Positions 35,682-44,530 of a stretch of DNA of 64,000 nt are shown here, one piece after another. Both the position numbers and the translations under genes were made by a program. Position 1 is the stretch's first letter; each line of letters opens with the position of its first letter. The stretch comes from Salinibacterium sp. GTDB taxonomy: Bacteria > Actinomycetota > Actinomycetes > Actinomycetales > Microbacteriaceae. The stretch spans positions 115,681-179,680 of the forward strand of contig JADGNA010000011.1 of the NCBI GenBank assembly GCA_015234465.1. The letters are read 5' to 3'. The notes under the pieces were generated by a model, which ran no database searches, had not been told where the DNA came from, and saw only the letters and a list, made by a program, of their open reading frames with translations.

Positions 35682-37015
35682 TCACTGCAACACAGGTCCG
35701 CCGTCACTGGTGGATCCCAGCCGGAGCCGCAGCGCTCGGCGCTGCCGCCGCCCTCGCCCTGTCGATGACGGCCACACCGAGCTACACCGCCCAGTCGAGC
35801 CTCCTCTTCGGTCTCGGTTACAGCGGCAGCGCCACCGACGCCAACCAGGGCGCGGCCTACACGCTCACGCAGGTGCCGACCTTCGCCGAGCTAGCGACAT
35901 CCGAGACCATCCTCGACCCCGTGCGCCGGGAGCTCGGGCTCGACGACTCGGTTGCCCGCCTCGCTGGGCGCCTCGAGGTGAGCACACCACCCGGCACCTC
36001 GGTGCTGCGGATCTCGGCGACGCACCCCTCGGCCGGCGAGGCTGCCGCCATCGCCAATGCGATCGCGGCCGAGGTGCGCGAGTACGTGACCGCCACGGCG
36101 CCCGTCGACGACGAGTTGGGGCCCCTCTACTCGGTGTCGACGATCGACTCGGCGGATGCCCCGAGCCGGCCGAGTTCACCCAACACGGCCCTCAACATCG
36201 CGGCGGGGGGCTTGGCCGGGCTCCTCGCGGGGATCGTGCTGGCGTTCTGGCGCAACAGCACTGACACGCGCATCCGCACGCGGTCCGACCTCAGTTCGAT
36301 CGCGCCCGTTCCCGTGATCGGCGCGGTGCGGAACGGTCACGGCGACGTGCCGTCGCCCGATTCCCTTGCCAGGCTCGCCGCGCGACTGCGCCATGCCCTC
36401 GACGCTGACGCACCCAGCAGCCGTGCTACCGAGGGGCCCGAGGGCGGCAGCGTCGTGCTCCTCACCTCCGCAACGTCCCGCGGTGGCACGAGTGCTCTGG
36501 CCCGTGGGCTCGCGGAGGCGCTCGGCGGCCGTGTCGTGGGGCTGCCGGATGCCGCTGGCAGCGAGATCGCGAGCGGCGAGACGCACGGCCTGCGGCATGC
36601 CATCGACGAGTCTCGCACCTCGGGCAGCATTGTGCTGGTCGACACCCCTCCCGTCGCGAGCGACGCGGCGGCGCTGACTCTTGCGACGGCCTCGGACCCC
36701 GCGGCGGACGCCGTCGTGCTCGTGGTCGACGCGCGCCACGCGAAGGGGAGGCACGTGCTCGCGGCGCTGGACGAGCTCAACGGCGTGGGGGCATCCGTGC
36801 TGGGCGTCGTGCTCAACCGCGCCCAGGCGGCTGACGCACCCGGCAGCACCCATCGCGACCACACGCCGAAGCACGATGCAACGGCGGCGCGAGACTCACT
36901 CGCCGAGCCCCGGGACGAGGCGGATGCCGACACCGGGGCGGGCACCCCTGAGCGACGCCCCGCCGGAGTCTTCGGCTACTTCGCGAAGACGAAGGGCGGG
37001 GAGGCGGGCGTGTGA
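35678..37015 (+). CDS. Wzz chain-length regulator fused to a degenerate BY-kinase-like domain
   Basis: A 445-aa protein with two membrane helices (~11-30, ~168-192) around an extracytoplasmic Wzz domain, followed by a cytoplasmic P-loop fold. Walker B is recognisable (IVLVDTPPVASDAAAL, then ADAVVLVVDARHAKGRHVLAALDEL). Where Walker A should stand the sequence is LLTSATSRGGTSALARGL: the invariant Lys of GKS/T is missing, and the C-terminus lacks a tyrosine cluster. It therefore looks like a pseudo-kinase that controls chain length without normal autophosphorylation. Its 3' end overlaps the convergent gene at 36976 by 40 bp. Confidence 0.85.
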   Translation: MITATQVRRHWWIPAGAAALGAAAALALSMTATPSYTAQSSLLFGLGYSGSATDANQGAAYTLTQVPTFAELATSETILDPVRRELGLDDSVARLAGRLEVSTPPGTSVLRISATHPSAGEAAAIANAIAAEVREYVTATAPVDDELGPLYSVSTIDSADAPSRPSSPNTALNIAAGGLAGLLAGIVLAFWRNSTDTRIRTRSDLSSIAPVPVIGAVRNGHGDVPSPDSLARLAARLRHALDADAPSSRATEGPEGGSVVLLTSATSRGGTSALARGLAEALGGRVVGLPDAAGSEIASGETHGLRHAIDESRTSGSIVLVDTPPVASDAAALTLATASDPAADAVVLVVDARHAKGRHVLAALDELNGVGASVLGVVLNRAQAADAPGSTHRDHTPKHDATAARDSLAEPRDEADADTGAGTPERRPAGVFGYFAKTKGGEAGV

Positions 37016-37566
37016 CTCACCTCGATCGTGATCGACCCCTGCTCCTCGCTCGGCACCCTGAAGACGTAGCTTCCGCTGCGTGATTCGCCCGGTGCCAGCT
37101 CGCCGTTGAACTCCTTGACGGAAGGATCGTAGAAGATGGGTGAACCCGGTGTCGCCTCGGCCCCGTACGCAAGGTTGACGACGACCGCGCTGAGTGACTG
37201 CGCCGCGTCCGCCGTGTTGGTGAGGGTCACGTCGACGCGCACGGCGTCGCCGCCCACCTCGCCCACGCCCCCGCCCGCCGCGGTGAAGGATGTGACAGCC
37301 GTGACGACGGCCGTGACCCCGTCATCCGCTGTCGCCTCCTCCCCGATGGGCACGGGTGCGTCTGCCGGCGGAGCGTCGTCGGCCGGCGCGGAGGGTGAGG
37401 CCGTGGCATCCGTGCTCGGGGCCGGAGACGGAGTCGCGCTCGCGGATGCTCCGGGCGCCGGGGTCGACGGGGCGGTGTCGTTCGTGACCGTCAGCGCGAT
37501 GACCGCGACGATGATGGCGGCGACGATCACGCCACCGGCGACGAACCACCAGCTCTTCGCGTTCAT
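36976..37566 (-). CDS. Membrane-anchored secreted protein (DUF4352-like Ig fold)
   Basis: A 196-aa protein with one N-terminal membrane helix (~6-27), an Ala/Ser/Pro/Thr-rich linker (~30-66) and a beta-rich domain (GGDAVRVDVTLTNTADAAQSLS ... FNGELAPGESRSGSYVFRVP) similar to DUF4352/lipoprotein-type domains. Function unknown. ATG 37566 has AGGAGA seven bases upstream. It follows the CDP-alcohol transferase gene after 16 bp on the same strand, so the two probably form a small operon. Confidence 0.78.
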   Translation of the reverse strand: MNAKSWWFVAGGVIVAAIIVAVIALTVTNDTAPSTPAPGASASATPSPAPSTDATASPSAPADDAPPADAPVPIGEEATADDGVTAVVTAVTSFTAAGGGVGEVGGDAVRVDVTLTNTADAAQSLSAVVVNLAYGAEATPGSPIFYDPSVKEFNGELAPGESRSGSYVFRVPSEEQGSITIEVSHTPASPPFVFAK

Positions 37567-37582
37567 GCGCGCTCTCCTTGTC

Positions 37583-38341
37583 TCAGTCGTTCACGACGGT
37601 GGGGCTGGGGGCACCCAGCGACTTCATCTCGCGGAACCACTTGGCGGATGCTGCCAGCAGGAACAGCGTCGTCGCGGCAACGATCAGGGTGTAGATCGTG
37701 ACGAAGAGCGGCACGATGCCGAGCACGAGGAACGAGAGGCACAACACCCCGTAGTCCATGGGCAGCACGAGAACGGCGCGCACCCACGACGGGCTGCCTG
37801 GGGCGTCGCTCGCGAGGGAGGCGGTGCCGCGCTGTCGGCGCAGCTGCTCGGTCAGGATCATGCCGAAGAAGAGCACGGCCGAGACCGCGGCCGAGGCGAG
37901 GGGCACGAGCAGCCACAACTCGTCGACGACATCGAAGCGGGAGAACCCGATCGCGAGGGCGAGCGGCATCGCCGAGACCTTGAGGGCATCGACCATGTGG
38001 TCGAGCCATTCGCCAGCGGGGCTGCTCGACCCGCGCAGACGGGCGACCTGGCCATCGGCCGAGTCGAAGGCGTAGCCGAGCAGCAGCAGCACCGCGACGG
38101 CGATGCCGAGCGGGATGCTCGGCGGCACGAGCGCGAGCAGGGCCACCGCCGTGAAGGTGAAGACGGCGCTGATTCCGGTCACGGCGTTGGGCGTCAGGCC
38201 CAGCTGGTAGGCGCCCGCCGCGAGGTAGCGGCCGAGCCGACGGTTGACGAAGCGGGAGTAGGCGGGCGCGCTGCGGGCCGCAGGCTTCTGGGCAGCGCGC
38301 AGTCGGGCGAGGGTGTCGCGGTAGGTTTCTCGGCTGCTCAT
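37583..38341 (-). CDS. CDP-alcohol phosphatidyltransferase family membrane protein
   Basis: Integral membrane enzyme of 252 aa that moves a phospho-alcohol moiety from a CDP-linked donor. The full catalytic motif is intact: D93-x2-D96-G97-x2-A100-R101-x8-G110-x3-D114-x3-D118. About six hydrophobic helices surround it. Products of the superfamily include phosphatidylinositol-phosphate and phosphatidylglycerol-phosphate, and capsule loci use members for polyol-phosphate decoration. A CTP-dependent nucleotidyltransferase at 44027 could supply the CDP donor. ATG 38341 was chosen since longer frames overlap the divergent gene. Confidence 0.88.
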   Translation of the reverse strand: MSSRETYRDTLARLRAAQKPAARSAPAYSRFVNRRLGRYLAAGAYQLGLTPNAVTGISAVFTFTAVALLALVPPSIPLGIAVAVLLLLGYAFDSADGQVARLRGSSSPAGEWLDHMVDALKVSAMPLALAIGFSRFDVVDELWLLVPLASAAVSAVLFFGMILTEQLRRQRGTASLASDAPGSPSWVRAVLVLPMDYGVLCLSFLVLGIVPLFVTIYTLIVAATTLFLLAASAKWFREMKSLGAPSPTVVND

Positions 38342-38470
38342 GGCGGCGGGGTTCCCTCCAGTGGCTGCATCCCTGGGTCGCGGCGGCGGTCCGCGAGAAG
38401 TTTTCACAGTGTGCTGCATCGCGCCCTGCACCACAAGATGCACCCGACCGCGACGGGCAGGTGGTGACGG

Positions 38471-39541
38471 ATGCGCGTGCTCGTGCTCTGGGCCGATGAC
38501 CGGTCCCCCAACCTCGGCGTGAGGGCGCTCGGCGCTGGCACGGCGGCGCTCGTGCGACGGGTGTGGCCGCACGCCGAGGTGACCTTCCAGAACTTCGGCC
38601 ACCGCATCCCGCAACTGCCCATCGGCTCGATGCGCTCGCTGGCTCGCGAGCACGTGACGCGTCGCCGTGGCATGGCCGACTGGCTCTCGGGTTTCGACCT
38701 CGTGATCGACACGCGCTCGGGCGACAGCTTCTCCGACAGCTACGGGCTCCGCCGGATGGCGATCATGTCGGCGGTCGCGGAGGGCGCCTCTCGCGCGGGC
38801 GTGCCCGTCGTCCTGGGGCCCCAGACGATCGGTCCCTTCACCTCGCGGCGCGGCCGCTGGCTGGGTCGGCGCGCGCTCGCGCGGGCGGATGCCGTGATCG
38901 CGCGTGATTCGGCGAGCGCGGAGTACGCGTCCCGCCATGGCCGACCGGTGGATGCGCGAAGCAGCGACGTCGTCTTCGCATTGCCTGCCCTGCCGCGAGC
39001 GGGGGAACGGGATGTCGTGCTCAACGTGTCTGGGCTGCTGTGGCATCCGAACCCCCACGTCGACTTCGCGCGTTACCGGGAGACCGTGTGCGAGCTGCAC
39101 GAGCGCCTCACGGCGACGGGGCGCGAGGTGGCCCTGCTGGCGCATGTGCTCGATTCGCCCGCCGCCGACAACGACGTGCCGGTCGTGCGGGAGCTCGCCC
39201 GGGAGCTGGGGGCGGAGGCCCTTGTGCCGGGCTCCCTCGACGATGTGCGGGAGGTCGTGGCATCCGCGAATCTCGTGATCGCGTCGCGCATGCACGCATG
39301 CCTCAACGCACTCTCGCAGGGCACGCCGGCGATCCCGCTCGCCTACTCGCGCAAGTTCGCGCCCCTCCTCGGTGACCTCGAGTGGTATGCGACGGTCGAC
39401 CTGCGCAGCGATCCAGAGCCCGTCGACGCGGTGATTCGGATGTTCGAATGCCACGACCTCGCGCGCGACGCCGGTCACGTGGCCGAGCGAGCGCGCGCCG
39501 CCTTCGCCGACGCGGAACGCGCGCTCGTGGGGGTCGTGTGA
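38471..39541 (+). CDS. Polysaccharide pyruvyl transferase family protein
   Basis: A 356-aa GT-B-like protein of the PS_pyruv_trans family, which adds pyruvate ketals from phosphoenolpyruvate to exopolysaccharide sugars. Diagnostic segments: VVLGPQTIGPFTSRRGR (~115-131), AVIARDSASAEYA, and NLVIASRMHACLNALSQGTPAIPLAYSRKF near 275-305. Divergent from the CDP-alcohol transferase gene; first gene of the second plus-strand run. Its stop overlaps the next start (TGATG). Confidence 0.88.
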   Translation: MRVLVLWADDRSPNLGVRALGAGTAALVRRVWPHAEVTFQNFGHRIPQLPIGSMRSLAREHVTRRRGMADWLSGFDLVIDTRSGDSFSDSYGLRRMAIMSAVAEGASRAGVPVVLGPQTIGPFTSRRGRWLGRRALARADAVIARDSASAEYASRHGRPVDARSSDVVFALPALPRAGERDVVLNVSGLLWHPNPHVDFARYRETVCELHERLTATGREVALLAHVLDSPAADNDVPVVRELARELGAEALVPGSLDDVREVVASANLVIASRMHACLNALSQGTPAIPLAYSRKFAPLLGDLEWYATVDLRSDPEPVDAVIRMFECHDLARDAGHVAERARAAFADAERALVGVV

Positions 39542-40794
39542 TGGCAAAGCGCTCGGCACGGACCCTGGACGCCGCGATCGACGAGGTCGTGCGCTCGGGC
39601 AACTGCTCGGGCTGCGGGGCGTGCACCCAGCTGGATGCCGGCATCCGCATGGAGCTCTCGGAGGAGGGCTTCGCGCGGCCGCGTCGTGTCGCCGGCACCG
39701 CCACCGCCGCGGCTGTGGACCGCTTCGACGCGGCCTGCCCCGGTCGCCGGATGCCGGCCGCGCGGCCCGCGAGCGCGATTCGCCACCCCACCATGGGTCC
39801 CGTCGTGGCGGCGTGGGCCGCGAGCGCGGCGGACCGCGACATCCGTCACCGCGGCAGCAGCGGCGGCGCGATCACGGCCCTCACCGCCTGGCTGCTCGAG
39901 CAGGGCGAGGCAGCCAGCGTGGTGGGGGCGCGCGCCGACCCCGTGGAACCGCGACGCACCGTGAGCCTCACCCTCCAGACGCGCGAGGAGGCGCTCGCTT
40001 CCGCGGGATCCCGCTACGCGCCCACGTCCAACGCGGCCGTACGGGGCGCCCTCGACCCGGCCGCCGCGGTCGTCGGCAAGCCGTGCGAGGTCTCGGCCAT
40101 CCGCAGCCTCACGACCGATGGGCCGGCTCCCCTCCTCATCTCCTTCTTCTGCGCGGGCACGCCCGGCCAGCAGGCGACCGACGCGCTCGTCGAGCAGCTC
40201 GGCATCCCGCGTCACGCACCCCTCCGCGAGCTCTGGTATCGCGGCCGCGGCTGGCCGGGCCGCTTCACCGCCGTCAGCCTCGAGGGCACCGAGGTGAGCG
40301 CAAGCTACGACGAGTCATGGGGCGCCCACCTCGGCCCCGCGACCCAGTGGCGCTGCAAGCTGTGCCCCGACGGTGTGGGCGAACAGTCCGACATCACCGC
40401 GGCGGACTTCTGGAACAGCGACGAGCGCGGCTACCCCGTCTTCGACGAGCAGGACGGCGTCTCGGCACTCATCGCCCGCACGCGGCGCGGCGCCGACGTC
40501 ATCGCCCGCGCAATCACCGCAGGAGTGCTCGACGCGCGCCCCCTCGCCATCGGTGACCTGGCCGCCGTGCAGCCCCTCCAGGTGCGCAGGCGCACCCTCC
40601 TGCTGGGGCGGATGCTCGGCGCCCGCCTCGCCGGACGCCCCACGCCCCGCTACCCCGGCTTCGGGCTGCTCCGTCTCGCGCTCGCACACCCCATCGAGAC
40701 CCTCCGCACTGCCCGCGGAACGCGCACCCGCGTGCTGCGTGAGCGGGCGGCGCGCGCGGCGGCGTCCCCGTCGAGGGAGGTGACGCGCACATGA
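39541..40794 (+). CDS. Coenzyme F420 hydrogenase/dehydrogenase beta-subunit (FrhB) family protein
   Basis: A 417-aa protein with an N-terminal iron-sulfur motif C22-x2-C25-x2-C28 (GNCSGCGACTQ), the FrhB N-domain (RHRGSSGGAITALTAWLLEQGE) and C-domain (VVGKPCEVSAIRSL, SFFCAGTPGQQATDALVEQLG), plus WRCKLCPDGVGEQSDITAADFW. Such FrhB-like proteins recur next to pyruvyl transferase genes in polysaccharide loci, where the redox substrate is not known. Overlaps both neighbours by a few bases. Assignment to the family is firm; the role in polysaccharide synthesis is inferred. Confidence 0.87.
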   Translation: MAKRSARTLDAAIDEVVRSGNCSGCGACTQLDAGIRMELSEEGFARPRRVAGTATAAAVDRFDAACPGRRMPAARPASAIRHPTMGPVVAAWAASAADRDIRHRGSSGGAITALTAWLLEQGEAASVVGARADPVEPRRTVSLTLQTREEALASAGSRYAPTSNAAVRGALDPAAAVVGKPCEVSAIRSLTTDGPAPLLISFFCAGTPGQQATDALVEQLGIPRHAPLRELWYRGRGWPGRFTAVSLEGTEVSASYDESWGAHLGPATQWRCKLCPDGVGEQSDITAADFWNSDERGYPVFDEQDGVSALIARTRRGADVIARAITAGVLDARPLAIGDLAAVQPLQVRRRTLLLGRMLGARLAGRPTPRYPGFGLLRLALAHPIETLRTARGTRTRVLRERAARAAASPSREVTRT

Positions 40795-42281
40795 CCGAGC
40801 CGGCGACGACCGCAGCCCGCGAGAGCCTCGGCACCCGCGCCGCCCGGGGAGCGGGTGCCACGGTGGGGGGTCAGCTGCTGCGCATGGTGATCCAGGTGGC
40901 ATCCGTCTCGGTGCTGGCCCGCCTGCTCGCGCCATCCGACTACGGGCTCTTCGCGATGGTCGCCGCGATCATCGGCATCGGCACGATCCTGCGCGACTTC
41001 GGGCTCTCCTCGGCCGCGATCCAGGCGAAGCGGCTGAGTGACCGGCAGCGCGACATCCTCTGGTGGATCAACTCCGGCATCGGTCTCGTGCTCGCCGTCG
41101 TCGTGTATCTCGCGGCGCCCCTCGTCGCCCTGCTCTACAGCGAGCCGGCCCTCGAACCCATCGCGAGGGCGCTCGCGGTCACCTTCCTGCTCAACGGCAT
41201 GGCGACGCAGTACCGCGCCGACCTCGTGCGCCGGATGCGCTTCGGCCCCCTCGCAGTCATCGAGGTCGTCGTGCCTGCCGCCGCACTCCTCGGCGCCATC
41301 GTCGCGGCCATGGCCGGCTGGGGATACTGGGCCCTCGTGGCCCAGCAGGTGCTGCAGGCCGTGGTCTTCCTCGTGCTGCTCGCGGCCGTGGCGCGCTGGC
41401 TGCCCGGCCTCCCCCGGCGCGGCACCCCCATGCGGGGCCTCCTCCGCTTCGGCTGGAACCTCGTGGCGACCCAGCTCGTGAACTACGCCGGCAACAACCT
41501 CGACAGCGTCATCATCGGCATCCGCTTCGGGGCCGTCGACCTCGGCATCTACAACCGCGGCTACCAGCTGCTCATGGTGCCCCTCACGCAGTTGCGCACC
41601 CCCTCGACGACCGTCGCGCTGCCCGTGCTCAGCCGCCTCAACGGCGACGAGCAGCGCTACGGGGCCTTCCTCCTGCGAGGCCAGCTCGCGCTCTCGTGGA
41701 CGCTCATCGCGGGGCTCAGCATCGTCGTCGGCGCGGCCGAGCCCCTCACCCTGCTCTTCCTCGGCGAGCCCTGGCTCGCGGCCGCGCCCATCCTCGCGCT
41801 CCTCGCGGTGGCTGGCATCCTGCAGACGCTCTCCTACGTCGGCTACTGGGTCTACCTCTCCCGCGGGCTCACGGGCGACCTCTTCCGCTACTCCATGGTG
41901 AGCACGGGCATCCGCATCGCCTGCATCGTCATCGGTTCGCAGTGGGGCATCGTCGGGGTCGCGGCAGGCTTCGCACTCGCCCCCGCACTCGCATGGCCGC
42001 TCTCGCTGTGGTGGTTGTCGCGCCGTACCGCGATCCCCACGCGCGCCCTCTTCGGCGGGGCGGCGCGGGCGTTGGCGCTCGCGACCGTGGCCGCGGCATC
42101 CGCCTGGGGCGTCGTGCTCGCGACGGCGGCGCTTGGCCTCGCACTGCAACTGCTCGCCGCCGCGCTCACCGCCGCGGCGGTGCACCTGCTCGCGGCCCTC
42201 GTGATCCCGCGCGTGCGCCGGGACCTCGTCGAGGTCCTCGCGATCGTGCGGATGCTGCCACGCAAGGGGGTGCGCTCGTGA
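40791..42281 (+). CDS. Wzx-type lipid-linked oligosaccharide flippase
   Basis: MOP-superfamily membrane protein of 496 aa with 12-14 predicted helices. RAARGAGATVGGQLLRMVIQ, VLARLLAPSDYGLFAMVAAII (~43-63) and FGLSSAAIQ are the polysaccharide-synthesis flippase signature. It should move the repeat unit across the membrane for the Wzy-type polymerase at 34338. ATGA overlap upstream, GTGA overlap downstream. Confidence 0.93.
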   Translation: MTEPATTAARESLGTRAARGAGATVGGQLLRMVIQVASVSVLARLLAPSDYGLFAMVAAIIGIGTILRDFGLSSAAIQAKRLSDRQRDILWWINSGIGLVLAVVVYLAAPLVALLYSEPALEPIARALAVTFLLNGMATQYRADLVRRMRFGPLAVIEVVVPAAALLGAIVAAMAGWGYWALVAQQVLQAVVFLVLLAAVARWLPGLPRRGTPMRGLLRFGWNLVATQLVNYAGNNLDSVIIGIRFGAVDLGIYNRGYQLLMVPLTQLRTPSTTVALPVLSRLNGDEQRYGAFLLRGQLALSWTLIAGLSIVVGAAEPLTLLFLGEPWLAAAPILALLAVAGILQTLSYVGYWVYLSRGLTGDLFRYSMVSTGIRIACIVIGSQWGIVGVAAGFALAPALAWPLSLWWLSRRTAIPTRALFGGAARALALATVAAASAWGVVLATAALGLALQLLAAALTAAAVHLLAALVIPRVRRDLVEVLAIVRMLPRKGVRS

Positions 42282-43171
42282 CCCCCGAACGCACCGCCGT
42301 GGTCGTCGTGAACTACGGCTCCCACGAACTGCTCCGCGCCAACCTCGACACCACGCTCAGCAAGGCCTTCGGCATCATCATCGTCGACAACTTCTCGAGC
42401 TCGGCCGAGCGCGACGCCGTGCGCTGGCTGTGCGCTGAGCGCGGCTGGCGCCTCGTGACCCAGGCCAACCTGGGCTTCGGAGCCGGCGTCAACGCGGGCA
42501 TCGCCGAGGCTCGGCAGTTCGGCTTTCGCCGCTACGTCATGCTCAATCCCGACGCGGTGGCGGATGCCGCGGCCCTCACGGCCCTCGCGGAGCACGCCGG
42601 TGCCGAGCCCGACGCCCTCATCTGCCCCACCATCCTCACCCCCTCTGGAGAGGTCTGGTTCTCGGGCGGCACGGTGCTCGTCGAGCGCGGCGTCACCATC
42701 ACGCGCGGCGCTGACAGCTCGGCGCCCGGCGGTTGGCTCACGGGCGCCTGCATCGCGGTGCATGACTCGCTCTGGCAGCGGCTCGGCGGCTTCGACGACC
42801 GCTACTTCCTCTACTGGGAAGACATCGACCTCTCCTGGCGCTGCACCGAATCCGGCGGGCACCTCGTCGTGCGCGACGACGTGCGCATCGTGCACGACGC
42901 CGGCGGAACCCAGGCGCGCGGGCGCGCCAAGTCAGCCACGTACTACTACTACAACTGCCGCAACCGCCTCCTCTTCGCGGCCCGCCACCTGTCCCAGCGC
43001 GATGTCATCCGCTGGGCGCTCCTCACGCCCGCGTATGCGCGGCGGGTGCTGCTCCGTGGTGGGCGCAGGCAGTTCCTGCACCGGCCATGGCGGCCGCTCT
43101 GGGCTGCTGCCAGCGGTTCGCTGCGCGGCATCCGGATGCTCGCCACCAGCAGGGAGGTGCGTCACTCATGA
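42278..43171 (+). CDS. Family 2 glycosyltransferase (rhamnosyltransferase-like)
   Basis: GT-A enzyme of 297 aa: AVVVVNYGSHELLRANLDTTL, IIIVDNFSSSAER, LGFGAGVNAGIAEA, VMLNPDAV (DxD-like position) and GGFDDRYFLYWEDIDLSWR are typical of the WbbL-type branch of GT2. It starts at GTG 42278, overlapping the wzx stop, and ends in an ATGA overlap with the first beta-helix gene. Confidence 0.9.
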   Translation: MTPERTAVVVVNYGSHELLRANLDTTLSKAFGIIIVDNFSSSAERDAVRWLCAERGWRLVTQANLGFGAGVNAGIAEARQFGFRRYVMLNPDAVADAAALTALAEHAGAEPDALICPTILTPSGEVWFSGGTVLVERGVTITRGADSSAPGGWLTGACIAVHDSLWQRLGGFDDRYFLYWEDIDLSWRCTESGGHLVVRDDVRIVHDAGGTQARGRAKSATYYYYNCRNRLLFAARHLSQRDVIRWALLTPAYARRVLLRGGRRQFLHRPWRPLWAAASGSLRGIRMLATSREVRHS

Positions 43172-44037
43172 GCCACTCCTTCCCGCTGCCACCCTGGTGG
43201 GTCGCCCTCGCGGCGGCGCTCGCGACCGTCGCCGCGCTCCTGATCCCGCACTGGGCGGGCACCGGGGAACCACCCGGGGAGGTCGCCACCGAGGCTCCCG
43301 CGGCGCCGCGCGCCATCTTCCACGGCGACCTCGTGCTCACGACGCCGGGCGAGGTCATCGACGGACTCGACATCCGGGGCTTCGTTCGAGTCGAAGCGCC
43401 GAACGTCACGATCAGCAACAGCGTGATCCGCGGGAGGGCCACCGAGGGTGACGCCATCCTGCTCTACGCGGGCACCGGCCGGTCCCCCGGCCTGCGCGTG
43501 ATCGACACCGAGTTCGCGCCGAGCCACCACACGCACCGCACCCACGGCGTGTACGGCGCCGACTTCACGCTCACCCGTGTCGACATCCACCACGTCGTCG
43601 ACGGTGTGCACATCTTCGGCGACAACGTGACGATCGAGCACTCGCACCTGCACAGCCATCTGCACTTCGAGAGCGACCCCTCGCATGACGGCGGCCCGAG
43701 CCACGACGACGGCATCCAGGTCCAGCAGGGACGCAATATCCGAATCATCGGCAATGTGCTGAGCGGAGCCCACAACGCCGCCATCCAGATCACGCAGGAT
43801 CGCGGGCCCGTCGCGCACGTGCAGATTCGCGACAACACGCTCAGCGGGGGCGGATGCTCCATCAATGTCGCCGAGAAGGGCGTCGGCCCGATCGCCGGGC
43901 TCGTCATCACCGGCAACGAGTTCGGGGAGTCCCGCCATGCCTGCCCAATGCTCATCCCACCGACCACCCAGGCCGAGCTCGCGGATAACCGCGCCGACGG
44001 CCACGACACAGTGAGGGTAGATCGACGTGCACAGTGA
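43168..44037 (+). CDS. Secreted right-handed beta-helix protein, paralogue 1
   Basis: A 289-aa protein with an N-terminal membrane/signal segment (~11-30) and a single right-handed parallel beta-helix domain. Repeated rungs (VIDGLDIRGFVRVEAPNVTISNSVIRG) precede DGVHIFGDNVTIEHSHL, GPSHDDGIQVQQG and INVAEKG. The domain is shared with the proteins at 44685 and 45787. Polysaccharide lyases, epimerases and hydrolases use this fold, and the position behind glycosyltransferase genes suggests action on the exported polymer. Catalytic residues are not known; the conserved HDD and EK are candidates. It overlaps the following gene by 11 bp. Confidence 0.85.
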   Translation: MSHSFPLPPWWVALAAALATVAALLIPHWAGTGEPPGEVATEAPAAPRAIFHGDLVLTTPGEVIDGLDIRGFVRVEAPNVTISNSVIRGRATEGDAILLYAGTGRSPGLRVIDTEFAPSHHTHRTHGVYGADFTLTRVDIHHVVDGVHIFGDNVTIEHSHLHSHLHFESDPSHDGGPSHDDGIQVQQGRNIRIIGNVLSGAHNAAIQITQDRGPVAHVQIRDNTLSGGGCSINVAEKGVGPIAGLVITGNEFGESRHACPMLIPPTTQAELADNRADGHDTVRVDRRAQ

Positions 44038-44497
44038 CATCCCCCAGCAGCCCCTGCCCCCGATCCGGATCGGATATGCGGCGGGCGCCTTCGACCTGTT
44101 CCACATCGGCCATCTCAACGTGCTGCGTCGCGCACGTGAGCTGTGCGATCACCTCATCGCCGGCGTCGTGTCAGACGAGATGCTCGAACTGACGAAGGGC
44201 GCGCGCCCGGTCGTCCCCCTCGAGGAGCGCCTCGAGATCGTGCGAAGCGTGCGCTTCGTCGATGAGGCGGTCGCGGAGGTGGTGCCCGACAAGCTCGAGA
44301 CGTGGCGGTCGGTGCGGTTCACTCACTTCTTCAAGGGGGACGACTGGAAGGGCACCGAGCGGGGCCTTGCGCTCGAACGCGCCTTCTCAGCCGTGGGGGT
44401 CGAGGTCGTGTACTTCCCCTACACGGACGGCACGTCGAGCACTCGCCTGCGTCGCGCCCTGGACCTGCTTGAGGCGAGCAGAGTCGCAACGAGCTGA
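44027..44497 (+). CDS. Cytidylyltransferase-like protein (glycerol-3-phosphate cytidylyltransferase family)
   Basis: Nucleotidyltransferase of 156 aa with the class signature GAFDLFHIGHLN (H26-x-G-H29) and a C-terminal TDGTSSTRLRR segment corresponding to the RTxGISTT motif of TagD. It would activate a phospho-alcohol with CTP to a CDP-alcohol. The substrate is unknown: glycerol, ribitol or another polyol phosphate are options. The CDP-alcohol phosphatidyltransferase at 37583 is a plausible user. GTG 44027 start, overlapping the beta-helix gene. Confidence 0.88.
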   Translation: MHSDIPQQPLPPIRIGYAAGAFDLFHIGHLNVLRRARELCDHLIAGVVSDEMLELTKGARPVVPLEERLEIVRSVRFVDEAVAEVVPDKLETWRSVRFTHFFKGDDWKGTERGLALERAFSAVGVEVVYFPYTDGTSSTRLRRALDLLEASRVATS

Positions 44498-44530
44498 GCG
44501 GCGGGCCGCTCTGTAGGCCCGGTAGTAAAA

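Noticed and set aside
40650..42185. A 511-codon minus-strand frame rich in Glu, Asp, Gly and Arg
   Set aside because: Antisense shadow of the Wzx flippase gene, whose membrane pattern is unambiguous.
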